From VXPQ01 sp964608315 (lineage in GTDB: Bacteria > Bacteroidota > Rhodothermia > Rhodothermales > VXPQ01): 64,000 nucleotides of DNA. The translations under genes and the position numbers were made by a program. The notes below the pieces were generated by a model. That model did no database searches. It was not told where the DNA came from and worked only from the letters and a program-made list of their open reading frames with translations. The stretch spans positions 62,001 through 126,000 of the forward strand of contig CAZSNF010000007.1 in NCBI GenBank assembly GCA_964608315.1. Direction: 5' to 3'. Shown piece after piece: positions 8,698-17,504 of the stretch (position 1 is the stretch's first letter; each line of letters opens with the position of its first letter).

Positions 8698-10100
8698 ACC
8701 CATGCGCTCCTTCATTTTTTCGCAAAAAACGTATGACGCCCGGCAAACTGCGCGGAAAGAACGTAACGGTGGTCGGCGCGGCGCGCTCCGGCATGGCCGC
8801 GGCGCGGCTGTTGCGTGCGCACGGAGTCCGGGTATTCGTGACGGATTCCGGTCCGATCGAACCGACTTTCCGGGACGCTTTGCAAGCAGAAGGGATTGCA
8901 TTCGAATCAGGCGGGCATTCCGACCGGGCCGCCCGGGCGGATTTTCTGACGCTGAGCCCCGGCGTACCGTCTTCTATCCCGCTTTTGCAGCAGGCATTCG
9001 CTGCGGGTACGCCCGTCTACTCGGAAATAGAGGTTGCTTCCTGGTTTTGCCGGGCTCCCGTGCTTGCGGTCACGGGCACCAACGGCAAGACCACGACGGT
9101 TCGTTTGCTTGGGCGCTTGTTTCGGCAAGCCGGGAAGAAGGTTTTCGTTGGAGGCAACACCGGCTATCCGTTCTCGAATTTTGCGGAGGCCGCCCAGCCG
9201 CGCGATCTGGCGGTCCTGGAGGTATCCAGTTTTCAACTCGATCACATTGCGACGTTTCGGCCCTGGATCGCCGTGATGCTGAACCTTGCGCCGGACCACA
9301 TGGACCGGTACGATCAGGATTTCGACGCCTATGCGCGAAGCAAATTTCGCATTGCAGGAAATCAGGGCCGGGGAGACTGGTTCGTTTGCAACCGGGACGA
9401 CGGGGAGGTGCGGAAACGGACTTCTGTTCTTCGCGCAGCCCGGAAAAGGGGGCCCGTCCTGCTGGAATACAGCCGGATGGGCGCCGTGGAAAGAGGCGCA
9501 TTTGCGCGAGGCGGGGAGATCGTGCTAAGAATAACCGACGAGGAAACCCTTATGCGATCAGATGAACTGTCGTTGACAGGGCCGCATAACCTGCACAATG
9601 CATTGGCGGCGACGGTGGCGGCGCGCGTAGCGGGGCTGTCTCCCGCTGTCCTGCGCGAAGGCCTGCGGACGTTTGCGGGCGTTCCGCATCGGATGGAGCT
9701 TATACGGGAAACCGGCGGCGTCCGATATGTGAACGACTCCAAGGCGACCAATGTGCACGCCGTTCGGTACGCCCTGGAAAGCATGGACGTCCCGGTGGTG
9801 CTGATCGCGGGAGGACGGGACAAGGGGAACGATTACGCGCCGCTCAAGCAGCTGGTGAGGCAAAAAGTGCGAGCCGTCATCGCTGTGGGCGAGAGCGCCT
9901 GCAAAGTGGTCGAGGAACTGGGTTCGGAAGCCGGCTGCGCGCTGGCGGCCGGTTCGTTCGAGGAGGCTGTCCGGCGGGCCCGGCTTTCCGCCAAGGTCGG
10001 GGATGTGGTGCTGCTGAGTCCGGCTTGCGCCTCGTTCGATATGTTTCGCAACTACGAAGAGCGCGGCGACGCTTTCAGAAATCTTGTAAACGCATTGTAG
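8694..10100 (+). CDS. murD: UDP-MurNAc-L-alanine:D-glutamate ligase MurD
   Basis: A 468-residue Mur ligase. It has a Rossmann-like N-terminal domain (VTVVGAARSGMAAARLL, about 24-40), the ATP loop GTNGKTTT at 128-135, and a C-terminal domain with the YVNDSKATN motif. It adds D-glutamate to UDP-MurNAc-L-Ala. The ATG at 8694 overlaps the mraY stop (ATGA). An internal ATG at 8733 (residue 14) would give a more typical N-terminus, so the true start is not certain. ftsW begins 2 bp after the stop. Confidence 0.95.
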   Translation: MNPCAPSFFRKKRMTPGKLRGKNVTVVGAARSGMAAARLLRAHGVRVFVTDSGPIEPTFRDALQAEGIAFESGGHSDRAARADFLTLSPGVPSSIPLLQQAFAAGTPVYSEIEVASWFCRAPVLAVTGTNGKTTTVRLLGRLFRQAGKKVFVGGNTGYPFSNFAEAAQPRDLAVLEVSSFQLDHIATFRPWIAVMLNLAPDHMDRYDQDFDAYARSKFRIAGNQGRGDWFVCNRDDGEVRKRTSVLRAARKRGPVLLEYSRMGAVERGAFARGGEIVLRITDEETLMRSDELSLTGPHNLHNALAATVAARVAGLSPAVLREGLRTFAGVPHRMELIRETGGVRYVNDSKATNVHAVRYALESMDVPVVLIAGGRDKGNDYAPLKQLVRQKVRAVIAVGESACKVVEELGSEAGCALAAGSFEEAVRRARLSAKVGDVVLLSPACASFDMFRNYEERGDAFRNLVNAL

Positions 10101-10101
10101 C

Positions 10102-11262
10102 ATGGCTTTTTCCGCTACCGTATTGTCAGAATCCGAATCCCGTCCGAAACGACCATTCGACCGATATGTCGTGTGGGCCGTGCTTGCGCTGGCGGTATTC
10201 GGCGTGGTGGCCGTGTACAGCGCGATCTCGTTTCTCGCAGAGACGAGGGCCGGGGGAGATACGGAGCGTTTTCTGGCGCGCCATCTGGCGCGCGTCGGCG
10301 TGGCGTTCGTCGCCATGCTTGCGTGTAGCGTGATTGATTATCGAAAACTGGCGCGGTTCAGCCGGATCGCGCTGATCGTATCGCTGGGCTTGCTGGTTGT
10401 CGTGCAGATTGCGGGCGTTACGTGGGGCGGCGCGACCCGGTGGTTGCGCATCGGATCGGTCGGATTCCAGCCGTCGGACCTGGCCCGCGTGGCGCTGATT
10501 CTGTACGTCGGCGTACTGCTGGCGAAGAAGCAGGCGTATATCGCAAGTTTTACGCGGTCGTTTCTGCCGTTGATGGTGTGGGTCCTGGGCGCCTGTATTC
10601 TCATCGGGATGGAGGATCTTTCTTCGGCGTTGATGTTGCTGGCGACGGCCATGCTGATGTGTTTCGTGGCGCGCGTCCGCGTAATGCATCTCGCCGGTCT
10701 TTCCGCGGCGGGCCTGGCGCTGGCCCTGATGCTTGTGCTTGTTTCCCCGAATCGGGCGGCGCGGCTTGAGTCCTACCTGGGCATGGATTTGTTTCCCCCG
10801 GCCGGGACCGAGGAGGTCTCCGAAGATCGGGGGGAAGGGTATCAGGCCCGGCAGGCCCGCATCGCTTTCGCCATGGGCGGGCTGACCGGCGTGGGTCCGG
10901 GCAAGAGTACGCAACGGGATTTTCTTCCCGCCCCGTACAACGATTTCATTTTCGCCATTGTAGCAGAGGAGTACGGGCTTTTGGGCGCCATGGGGCTGCT
11001 CGCCGCCTTTTCGATCCTGCTGTTTCGGGGTTTTTTGCGGATTGCCCGCCCGGCGCCGGATCCGCTCGGGTTGTTCATTGGCGCAGGGCTCACTACGAGC
11101 GTAGCGTTGTATGCGTTCGTGCACGCCGCCGTGGCGTGCGGATTGCTTCCGGTTACGGGGCTTCCTCTGCCGTTCGTTTCGTACGGCGGGACTTCCATGG
11201 CGGCGACCGGCATGATGTTCGGCGTCTTGCTCAACATATCGAGGCAATGCGCCGGACGATGA
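10102..11262 (+). CDS. ftsW: Septal peptidoglycan glycosyltransferase FtsW
   Basis: A 386-residue SEDS-family membrane protein with about ten membrane segments. It polymerises lipid II together with FtsI at the septum. Recognisable features are GGATRWLRIG, FQPSDLARVALI, the large periplasmic loop ending GVGPGKSTQRDFLP, the NDFIFAIVAEEYG block, and the C-terminal PFVSYGGTS. The length is typical. The start is 2 bp after murD and the stop overlaps murG, so translation is probably coupled. Confidence 0.95.
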   Translation: MAFSATVLSESESRPKRPFDRYVVWAVLALAVFGVVAVYSAISFLAETRAGGDTERFLARHLARVGVAFVAMLACSVIDYRKLARFSRIALIVSLGLLVVVQIAGVTWGGATRWLRIGSVGFQPSDLARVALILYVGVLLAKKQAYIASFTRSFLPLMVWVLGACILIGMEDLSSALMLLATAMLMCFVARVRVMHLAGLSAAGLALALMLVLVSPNRAARLESYLGMDLFPPAGTEEVSEDRGEGYQARQARIAFAMGGLTGVGPGKSTQRDFLPAPYNDFIFAIVAEEYGLLGAMGLLAAFSILLFRGFLRIARPAPDPLGLFIGAGLTTSVALYAFVHAAVACGLLPVTGLPLPFVSYGGTSMAATGMMFGVLLNISRQCAGR

Positions 11263-12422
11263 GGTCTGTTCCCCACATATTGTTTGCGGCAGGCGGCACG
11301 GGAGGGCATGTATATCCCGCGATCGCTATAGCGGATGCGCTTCGCCAACAGATTCCGGAGGCGCAGGTTCAGTTCGCCGGAACGCGCAACCGCATGGAGT
11401 GGAAGGCGGTGCCCAAAGCCGGATACGAGATGCATCCCGTTGCGGCGGTTGGCCTGGATCGCGCCCGACTGCATCGCAACCTCGCGCTCCCGTTCAAATT
11501 GACGCGCTCCATGGCCGAAAGCTACGCGCTTGTGCGACGGTTCGACCCGGATGTCGCCGTAGGCACCGGCGGATATGTGAGCGGTCCGGTGCTGCTTGCG
11601 GCCAGCCTCGTCGGCAAACCGATTCTGGTGCAGGAGCAGAACGCCTGGCCGGGATTGACCAACCGGTTCCTTGGCAAGCGCGCCGCCCGCATTCATGTGG
11701 CGTTCGATGCGGCGCGGGCGCATTTTCCGCCTGATCGTTGCGCGTGCAGCGGCAATCCTGTGCGCAAGGAACTTGCCGAAACGGATCCGGAAGACGCCCG
11801 CCGCCGCTACGCCTTGCCCGCCGAGGCCTTTGTGCTGGCCGTATTCGGGGGTTCGCTGGGCAGCCGGGCCATCAATGAGGCCATGGCTCGCCATATCGAC
11901 GTTTTGTTGCGCGACGAGTCCGTGCATGTCCTTTGGCAGAGCGGTCGCCGGTATTTCGACGAAATGCGCGCTCGCGTCCCGGACCACCCCCGACTGCGTC
12001 TGATGGAATATGTGGATCGAATGGACCAGGCGTACGCCGCCGCCGACCTCGTCGTATGTCGCAGCGGCGCGCTCACATGCAGCGAACTGGCCATTACGGG
12101 TACGCCCGCCATTCTGGTTCCTTCGCCGAATGTGACGGAAGATCATCAGACCCATAACGCCCGCAGCATGGCGGCGGGCGGCGCGGCGGAACTGGTGCCC
12201 GAATCCACGATGGATGAGAGGTTGCCGGAAGCGATAGCCCGCTTGCGCAAGCACCCCGAAAGGCTTCGGGATATGGCGAACGCGGCCCGCGCGCTGGCCC
12301 GTCCCGCCGCCGCCGACCGGATCGCTGCAGATGTGCTGCGGCTGGCGGGTTTTGCGCCCCCGCAGGCGAGGGCGCAAGCGCACCGTCCCCCGGCGATGGA
12401 CCAGCGATGCAGGATTGAATGA
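11259..12422 (+). CDS. murG: UDP-GlcNAc:lipid I N-acetylglucosaminyltransferase MurG
   Basis: A 387-residue GT-B glycosyltransferase that makes lipid II at the inner face of the membrane. The N-terminus carries FAAGGTGGHVYPA (the first Gly-rich loop), TGGYVSGP lies near residue 105, and the C-terminal domain has VFGGSLGSRAIN and the donor-binding region VCRSGALTCSELA. The ATG at 11259 overlaps the ftsW stop by ATGA; an alternative ATG lies at 11247. The frame is open further upstream but overlaps ftsW. Confidence 0.95.
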   Translation: MRSVPHILFAAGGTGGHVYPAIAIADALRQQIPEAQVQFAGTRNRMEWKAVPKAGYEMHPVAAVGLDRARLHRNLALPFKLTRSMAESYALVRRFDPDVAVGTGGYVSGPVLLAASLVGKPILVQEQNAWPGLTNRFLGKRAARIHVAFDAARAHFPPDRCACSGNPVRKELAETDPEDARRRYALPAEAFVLAVFGGSLGSRAINEAMARHIDVLLRDESVHVLWQSGRRYFDEMRARVPDHPRLRLMEYVDRMDQAYAAADLVVCRSGALTCSELAITGTPAILVPSPNVTEDHQTHNARSMAAGGAAELVPESTMDERLPEAIARLRKHPERLRDMANAARALARPAAADRIAADVLRLAGFAPPQARAQAHRPPAMDQRCRIE

Positions 12423-13822
12423 TGAAAAGCAGACGACAACCGACCCTTGGCCGCATCCGGCGAGTCCACATGGTGGGCGTCGGCGGCGTCGGCATGAGCT
12501 CCATCGCAGAGGTGTTGCTCAACCGGGGCTATCAGGTGACCGGCTCGGACCTGCAGCGCTCCGAAGCGACAGACCGGCTGGTCTCGCTTGGCGCGGTCGT
12601 GCGCGAGGGACATGCCGCCGAAAATGTGCGGGACGCCGATGTTGTGGTGTACTCCTCTGCAGTGGCGCGGCAGAACAACCCGGAAACGGTGGAGGCGGAA
12701 CGGCTGCGCATTCCCACCATTCCCCGCTCGGCGATGCTTGGGGAATTGATGCGCATGCAATTCGGCGTGGGCATTTCCGGTACGCACGGAAAAACCACGA
12801 CGACGTCTATGGTCGGGCTGGTCGTGGCCGAAGGGGGCTACGATCCCACCATCATCGTAGGGGGCAAAGTGGCTGTTTTCGGGTCGAATGCAGTGGTTGG
12901 AGAAGGCAATGTCATTGTGATCGAGGCCGACGAATACGACCGTACGTTTCTGCGGCTTACTCCTTCGCTGGCCGTCGTTACGAACATTGAGGCGGAGCAC
13001 CTCGATACGTACCGCGACCTGGACGACATCAAGCAGGCTTTCGCGCAATTCGCGAACAGCGTACCGTTTTTCGGGGCCGCCGTGCTTTGCCTCGACGATC
13101 CGGTCGTGCAGGAAGTCGTTGGCCGGATAGATCGTCGGGTCATTACGTACGGCACGTCGAGACAGGCGGAGATACGCGCCGACAAAATCTGGCGGGAAGG
13201 TTCGGTCACCCGGTTCCATGTGCTGCGCGGCGACGAGCGCCTCGGCGAAATTACGTTGCATGCTCCAGGTCGCTACAATGTGCGCAATGCCCTCGCCGCC
13301 GTGGCGGTCGGGATCGAAATGGAGATCGCGTTCGAAAAAATCCAGGCAGGCATTGGCCGGTTCACAGGAGTGCAGCGTCGCTTCCAGACAAGAGGCGAGG
13401 CGGCGGGCGTACTGGTGGTGGATGATTATGCGCACCATCCGACAGAGATTGCGGCGACCCTTGAAACCGCACACGAGATGTGGCCCGAAAAACGGATTGT
13501 CGCGGTTTTTCAGCCGCATCTCTACACGCGTACGCGCGATTTCATGGACGATTTCGCCAAAGCGTTCTTCAACGCGGACATGCTGGTGCTTACCGACGTG
13601 TATGCGGCGCGGGAGGCGCCCCTGAGCGGCGTCGATGGCGGGAAACTGGCGAATCTGGCCAGACAATACGGACACCGGCAGGTGCATTACGTCGCCGACA
13701 GGAAGGAGGTGGCGGGCTTTCTCGCCGGCAAAGTGCGGGAGGGCGATGTGGTGGTTAGCATGGGCGCCGGGGACATCTGGCGTTGCAGCGGCGCATTGCT
13801 TGCGGAACTCGAAAAACGGTAA
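12419..13822 (+). CDS. murC: UDP-MurNAc:L-alanine ligase MurC
   Basis: A 467-residue Mur ligase that adds the first L-alanine to UDP-MurNAc. It has an N-terminal Rossmann motif (HMVGVGGVGMSSIAEVL, about 17-33), the ATP loop GTHGKTTT at 121-128 (the His form typical of MurC) and a C-terminal DDYAHHPTEI motif. The start overlaps the murG stop. ftsQ begins 18 bp downstream. Confidence 0.95.
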   Translation: MMKSRRQPTLGRIRRVHMVGVGGVGMSSIAEVLLNRGYQVTGSDLQRSEATDRLVSLGAVVREGHAAENVRDADVVVYSSAVARQNNPETVEAERLRIPTIPRSAMLGELMRMQFGVGISGTHGKTTTTSMVGLVVAEGGYDPTIIVGGKVAVFGSNAVVGEGNVIVIEADEYDRTFLRLTPSLAVVTNIEAEHLDTYRDLDDIKQAFAQFANSVPFFGAAVLCLDDPVVQEVVGRIDRRVITYGTSRQAEIRADKIWREGSVTRFHVLRGDERLGEITLHAPGRYNVRNALAAVAVGIEMEIAFEKIQAGIGRFTGVQRRFQTRGEAAGVLVVDDYAHHPTEIAATLETAHEMWPEKRIVAVFQPHLYTRTRDFMDDFAKAFFNADMLVLTDVYAAREAPLSGVDGGKLANLARQYGHRQVHYVADRKEVAGFLAGKVREGDVVVSMGAGDIWRCSGALLAELEKR

Positions 13823-13840
13823 GGTTGCAAAAGCGAAAAG

Positions 13841-14587
13841 ATGGGTACGACGAAACAGATTCTGACGCGCATGGCAGGGTGGACGGCGGTCGTAGCGATC
13901 GCCGGGATGCTATCGTTCGCCGGATGGACCTGGGTGGACGGCATGGCGGTCCGCAAGGTGGTGGTCGAGGGCGCCCGGTATGCGGACGAGGAAACGATCC
14001 TTGCGCTGGCCGCCGTGGATACCAGCATGCGGGTGCTGGATGTGGATCCGCTGCTGATCGCCGACCGCGCCGTGCGGCATCCCTGGGTGCAAGCGGGCGC
14101 GGTGCGGAGACTTCCTTCCGGCGTGGTTCGCATTGCGGTCCGGGAGCGGCTTCCCGTGGCGCTGGCGCTTGCGTCCGACGGGCGTCCGACGGCCTGGCTG
14201 GACGCCGAAGGTTACGCCATGCCCTTGCCGGAAGACGCTGCCTGGGACGTGCCGTTGGTGTGGGGCGCCGCGTTGCCTGGAAACAGGACGCGGCCGCTTG
14301 GCGGCGCCTCGCTGCGCGAACTGCTTGCTACGCTGCCGCAGTCCGAGTTGCCGCCGGATGCGCTGGTTTCCTCGTTCGAGGTGGGCAGCGCCGGAAGCAT
14401 CACCATGTATGCCTCGGTTCCCGGCCGCCGCGACGCCATCGCCGTACGTCTTGGCGACCGCGGGTATGCCGAAAAATTCAGGCGATTGCATGCCTTCTGG
14501 ACGCAAGCTGTGTTGCCGCGTCCGGACAAAACGTTCGCCGCCATCGATCTCCGTTTCGACGGCCAAATTGTCACAAAAGAAAGCTGA
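13841..14587 (+). CDS. ftsQ: Cell division protein FtsQ/DivIB
   Basis: A 248-residue bitopic divisome protein. It has a short cytoplasmic tail, one membrane segment at about 13-33, a POTRA domain from about 35 to 105 (VRKVVVEGARYADEETIL, ending VRIAVRERLPVA) and a beta domain beyond. It links early (FtsA/Z) and late (FtsL, FtsI, FtsW) divisome parts. Identification rests on the POTRA pattern and on its place between murC and ftsA. Confidence 0.9.
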   Translation: MGTTKQILTRMAGWTAVVAIAGMLSFAGWTWVDGMAVRKVVVEGARYADEETILALAAVDTSMRVLDVDPLLIADRAVRHPWVQAGAVRRLPSGVVRIAVRERLPVALALASDGRPTAWLDAEGYAMPLPEDAAWDVPLVWGAALPGNRTRPLGGASLRELLATLPQSELPPDALVSSFEVGSAGSITMYASVPGRRDAIAVRLGDRGYAEKFRRLHAFWTQAVLPRPDKTFAAIDLRFDGQIVTKES

Positions 14588-14592
14588 GTCCC

Positions 14593-15885
14593 ATGGGGCA
14601 ACTGCTTGCGCAAACAAACATGAATGAACGCATTGTCGTCGGCGTAGACATCGGCACCACCAAGGTGTGCGCCGTAGTCGCGGCTGTCGACCGTCTTGAC
14701 AGCATCAACATTCTGGGGGTTGGGGTTGCCGGATCGGAAGGCCTGAACCGCGGCGTCGTCGTCAACATCGACAAGACGGTGGCCGCTGTTCAACAAGCGC
14801 TCGACGAGGCGTCCCGGACCGCCGGCGTGGAGATTCGGAGCGTGATCGTCGGAATCGCCGGAGACCATGTGCAAAGTTTCCGAATGAGCGGCGTCATCAC
14901 GATATCGCCGCGGGACCGGGAAATCGTGGCGGACGACGTGCAGCGTCTCATCAAGGACACTACGCATGTGGCCATGCCCGCCGACCGGGAAATTCTGCAC
15001 GTTATTCCGCAGGAATTCGTCGTGGACGGACAGGACGGCGTGGCCGATCCCGTGGGCATGAGCGGGGTGCGCCTCGAAGGGACCGTGCACATTATCACGG
15101 GACTGGTGTCCGCCGCCAAGAATCTCTATCGCTGTATCGAGAAGGCGGGCTACCAGGTTGAGGATATTGTGCTGGAGCCTCTTGCCTCGTCCTGTTCGGT
15201 GCTTCATCGGGACGAAAAGGAGGTTGGCGTAGCCCTTATCGATATTGGCGGCGGCACGACGGATATCGCCGTGTTCGAGGACAAAACCATCCGCCATACC
15301 GCTGTCGTCGGCATTGCCGGAAACAGCGTAACCGATGATATCCGGCGAGGCCTTGGCGTCATGCGCGATCAGGCCGAGAAGCTCAAATGCCGCTTCGGCG
15401 TCGCACTCATCGATATGGCTTCGGAAGAAGAGGAAATCACGATCCCCGGACTCGGGGGACGCCCGGACAAGAGCATCGGGCGCAGTCCGCTTGCGCAAAT
15501 CATCCAGCCCCGGATGGAGGAGATTCTGGAAATCGCCGCCATCGAGATCAAGCGCAGCGGTTATGCGAGCAATCTGGCGGCGGGCGTCGTGCTTACCGGC
15601 GGCGGATCGCTTATTCCCGGCGTGGACGACCTGGCCGCCGACGTACTTGGCGTGGAAGCCCGCGTCGGCTTGCCCATGGGGCTGGCTGGCGGCATGGTGC
15701 AGGAAGTCAGCGACCCCAAGTATTCCACGGCGGTCGGGCTGGTGTTTTACGGGATGCAATCTGCGTCCCCCGACGGGACGATGTTCAGCGGAGGGCTGGC
15801 GCGTTACGACGGAGATCGCACCCGTCGGGATTCGCTTGTCAACCGCATTGCAGCGAGAATGAAGAGTTGGTTCGACGAACTCTGA
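14593..15885 (+). CDS. ftsA: Cell division protein FtsA
   Basis: An actin-like ATPase that tethers FtsZ to the membrane. Motifs seen are VVGVDIGTTKVCAVVA (phosphate 1), ALIDIGGGTTDIAVF (phosphate 2) and VVLTGGGSLIPGV (adenosine motif). The C-terminal tail (RIAARMKSWFDEL) is a likely amphipathic membrane-targeting helix. ATG at 14593 gives 430 residues; ATG at 14620 (MNERIVVGVDIG) gives 421 and also fits the family. The frame extends upstream through ftsQ without a plausible start. Confidence 0.95.
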   Translation: MGQLLAQTNMNERIVVGVDIGTTKVCAVVAAVDRLDSINILGVGVAGSEGLNRGVVVNIDKTVAAVQQALDEASRTAGVEIRSVIVGIAGDHVQSFRMSGVITISPRDREIVADDVQRLIKDTTHVAMPADREILHVIPQEFVVDGQDGVADPVGMSGVRLEGTVHIITGLVSAAKNLYRCIEKAGYQVEDIVLEPLASSCSVLHRDEKEVGVALIDIGGGTTDIAVFEDKTIRHTAVVGIAGNSVTDDIRRGLGVMRDQAEKLKCRFGVALIDMASEEEEITIPGLGGRPDKSIGRSPLAQIIQPRMEEILEIAAIEIKRSGYASNLAAGVVLTGGGSLIPGVDDLAADVLGVEARVGLPMGLAGGMVQEVSDPKYSTAVGLVFYGMQSASPDGTMFSGGLARYDGDRTRRDSLVNRIAARMKSWFDEL

Positions 15886-15958
15886 TAACCATTGCCGACT
15901 TTGCCGCCGGACCTGTGCGCCGGCTGGCGCTCACCCATGTAAATAATGGAGATCTCCC

Positions 15959-17218
15959 ATGAGTAATTCCTTCAAATTCAACGGTTCCCTGACCGACAAC
16001 CCCAAATTGTGCGTGGTCGGCGTGGGCGGCGGAGGCGGCAACGCCGTCAACGATATGATCACCCGCGGAATACGGGGCGTCGAGTTCATTGCGGTCAATA
16101 CGGATGCGCAGGCGCTTCGGAAAAATCTGTCGCCGGTGAAGATCCAGGCGGGGGCCGTGTTGACCAAAGGCCTTGGGGCAGGCGCCCGTCCCGCCGTCGG
16201 CGCCGATGCGATCGAGGAAAGCCGCGAAGAAATCAAGCAGGCGCTGAAGGGTTTCGACATGGTGTTCATTACTGCGGGCATGGGCGGCGGCACCGGCACC
16301 GGCGGCGCTCCCGTGGTGGCTGCGATCGCGCGAAAACTCCATATTCTGACGGTCGCCATTGTCACGCAGCCCTTTGATTTCGAGGGGGTGCGCCGCCGAA
16401 AGGCCGCCGACGAAGGCATCGAACTGCTTCGCGACATCGTCGATACGCTGATTGTCGTTCCCAACGAGCGCCTGATGGAAATATCGGACGACAAGACCAG
16501 TTGGCTGGAAGCGTTCAGCATGGTGGACAACGTACTCTACAATGCGGCGCGCGGCATATCCGATCTGATCACCGTGCATGGCCTCGTTAACCTCGACTTT
16601 GCGGACGTCAAGACCACGATGGAAGTGGGCGGCCAGGCTGTCATGGGGGCTGCGGAGGCCAGCGGGTCCAATCGGGCCGAAACGGCGGCCCGGGACGCCA
16701 TATCGAGTCCGCTGCTCGACGGTCTTTCCATCGCCGGGGCCAGCAATGTGCTGGTCAATATTACGTCCAGCGAGAACATAAAATTCCAGGAGGTCAGTAC
16801 GGCGGTCGATATCATTCGGCAAGAGGCGGGGTCGGAGGTGGAGGTCATTTTTGGTACGGTGATCGACCAGGCGATGGGCGATAATCTCCGGGTCACGGTG
16901 ATTGCTACGGGATTCGATCTGGATCGTACGTCGCGCACTCAGGGGCGATATGTCCGGACGGTCCCGCTCAGCCAGCAGGGAGCCGCGCCGAGTTACAAGG
17001 GCATGAAGAATTTGCATGCGCTGGATCAGCCCGCCTATGAGCGGCGCCATATTCTCCGGCAGGACGATAGCGATGCGCCGGAACAACCCGGACGGTCAGA
17101 GAGAGCGGAAGAGGAGACCCGGCGTAGCAAAATCAACCGGTTGGGTCGCGATCTTCCGGAACAAAACCGGCGAGAAGACACCGACACGCCGGCCTTCCTG
17201 CGCAAAATGATGGACTAG
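15959..17218 (+). CDS. ftsZ: Cell division GTPase FtsZ
   Basis: A 419-residue tubulin homologue that forms the Z-ring. It has the N-terminal GVGGGGGNAVNDM motif, the tubulin signature GMGGGTGTGGAP at about 108-118, and the T7/synergy-loop region. After a variable linker, the conserved C-terminal peptide (DTPAFLRKMMD) probably binds FtsA. GGAGAT lies just before the ATG. The last base of the stop codon is also the first base of a family B element, so the operon ends at a transposon-like boundary. Confidence 0.97.
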   Translation: MSNSFKFNGSLTDNPKLCVVGVGGGGGNAVNDMITRGIRGVEFIAVNTDAQALRKNLSPVKIQAGAVLTKGLGAGARPAVGADAIEESREEIKQALKGFDMVFITAGMGGGTGTGGAPVVAAIARKLHILTVAIVTQPFDFEGVRRRKAADEGIELLRDIVDTLIVVPNERLMEISDDKTSWLEAFSMVDNVLYNAARGISDLITVHGLVNLDFADVKTTMEVGGQAVMGAAEASGSNRAETAARDAISSPLLDGLSIAGASNVLVNITSSENIKFQEVSTAVDIIRQEAGSEVEVIFGTVIDQAMGDNLRVTVIATGFDLDRTSRTQGRYVRTVPLSQQGAAPSYKGMKNLHALDQPAYERRHILRQDDSDAPEQPGRSERAEEETRRSKINRLGRDLPEQNRREDTDTPAFLRKMMD

Positions 17219-17482
17219 GGCCTGTTAATACTATGCAGCGGCGCTCTGCGGGGCCTGTTTTCCTGTTAGGCCTGGCGCCGCGAGCGCAGTGTGGCCCGAC
17301 CACATAAGCGAGCGGCAACGCCGCATGGCGGGAAAAGAGGCTCTGCCCTTCGGGTTCCGCCGGTCACGGCGTTACTCTTCGTTGCTCGTCGCTCATTTGG
17401 AACCACCAAACTTCACTCCTCGCGCCTTGATTAACGCCGTGCCTGACGGAACAGAGCATTGCTGCATAGTATTAACAGGCCC
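17218..17482. mobile_element. Family B miniature inverted-repeat element, copy 1
   Basis: A 265-bp element with nearly perfect ends: GGGCCTGTTAATACTATGCA at the left and its complement ending at 17482. It matches, in inverted orientation and over its full length, the element at 56039-56303. It contains no transposase. The left end begins at the final G of the ftsZ stop codon. The flanking triplets (CTA and TGA) no longer match. Frames running through it are not genes. Confidence 0.8.
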
Positions 17483-17504
17483 TGAAACGGGTGCGAGGTT
17501 GCCA

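Noticed and set aside
12146..13687. Long minus-strand frame opposite murC
   Set aside because: Antisense shadow of a conserved gene with no recognisable product.
17289..17504. N-terminal extension of the membrane protein into the family B element
   Set aside because: The extension is encoded entirely by element sequence or spacer, and a good signal peptide begins at 17505.
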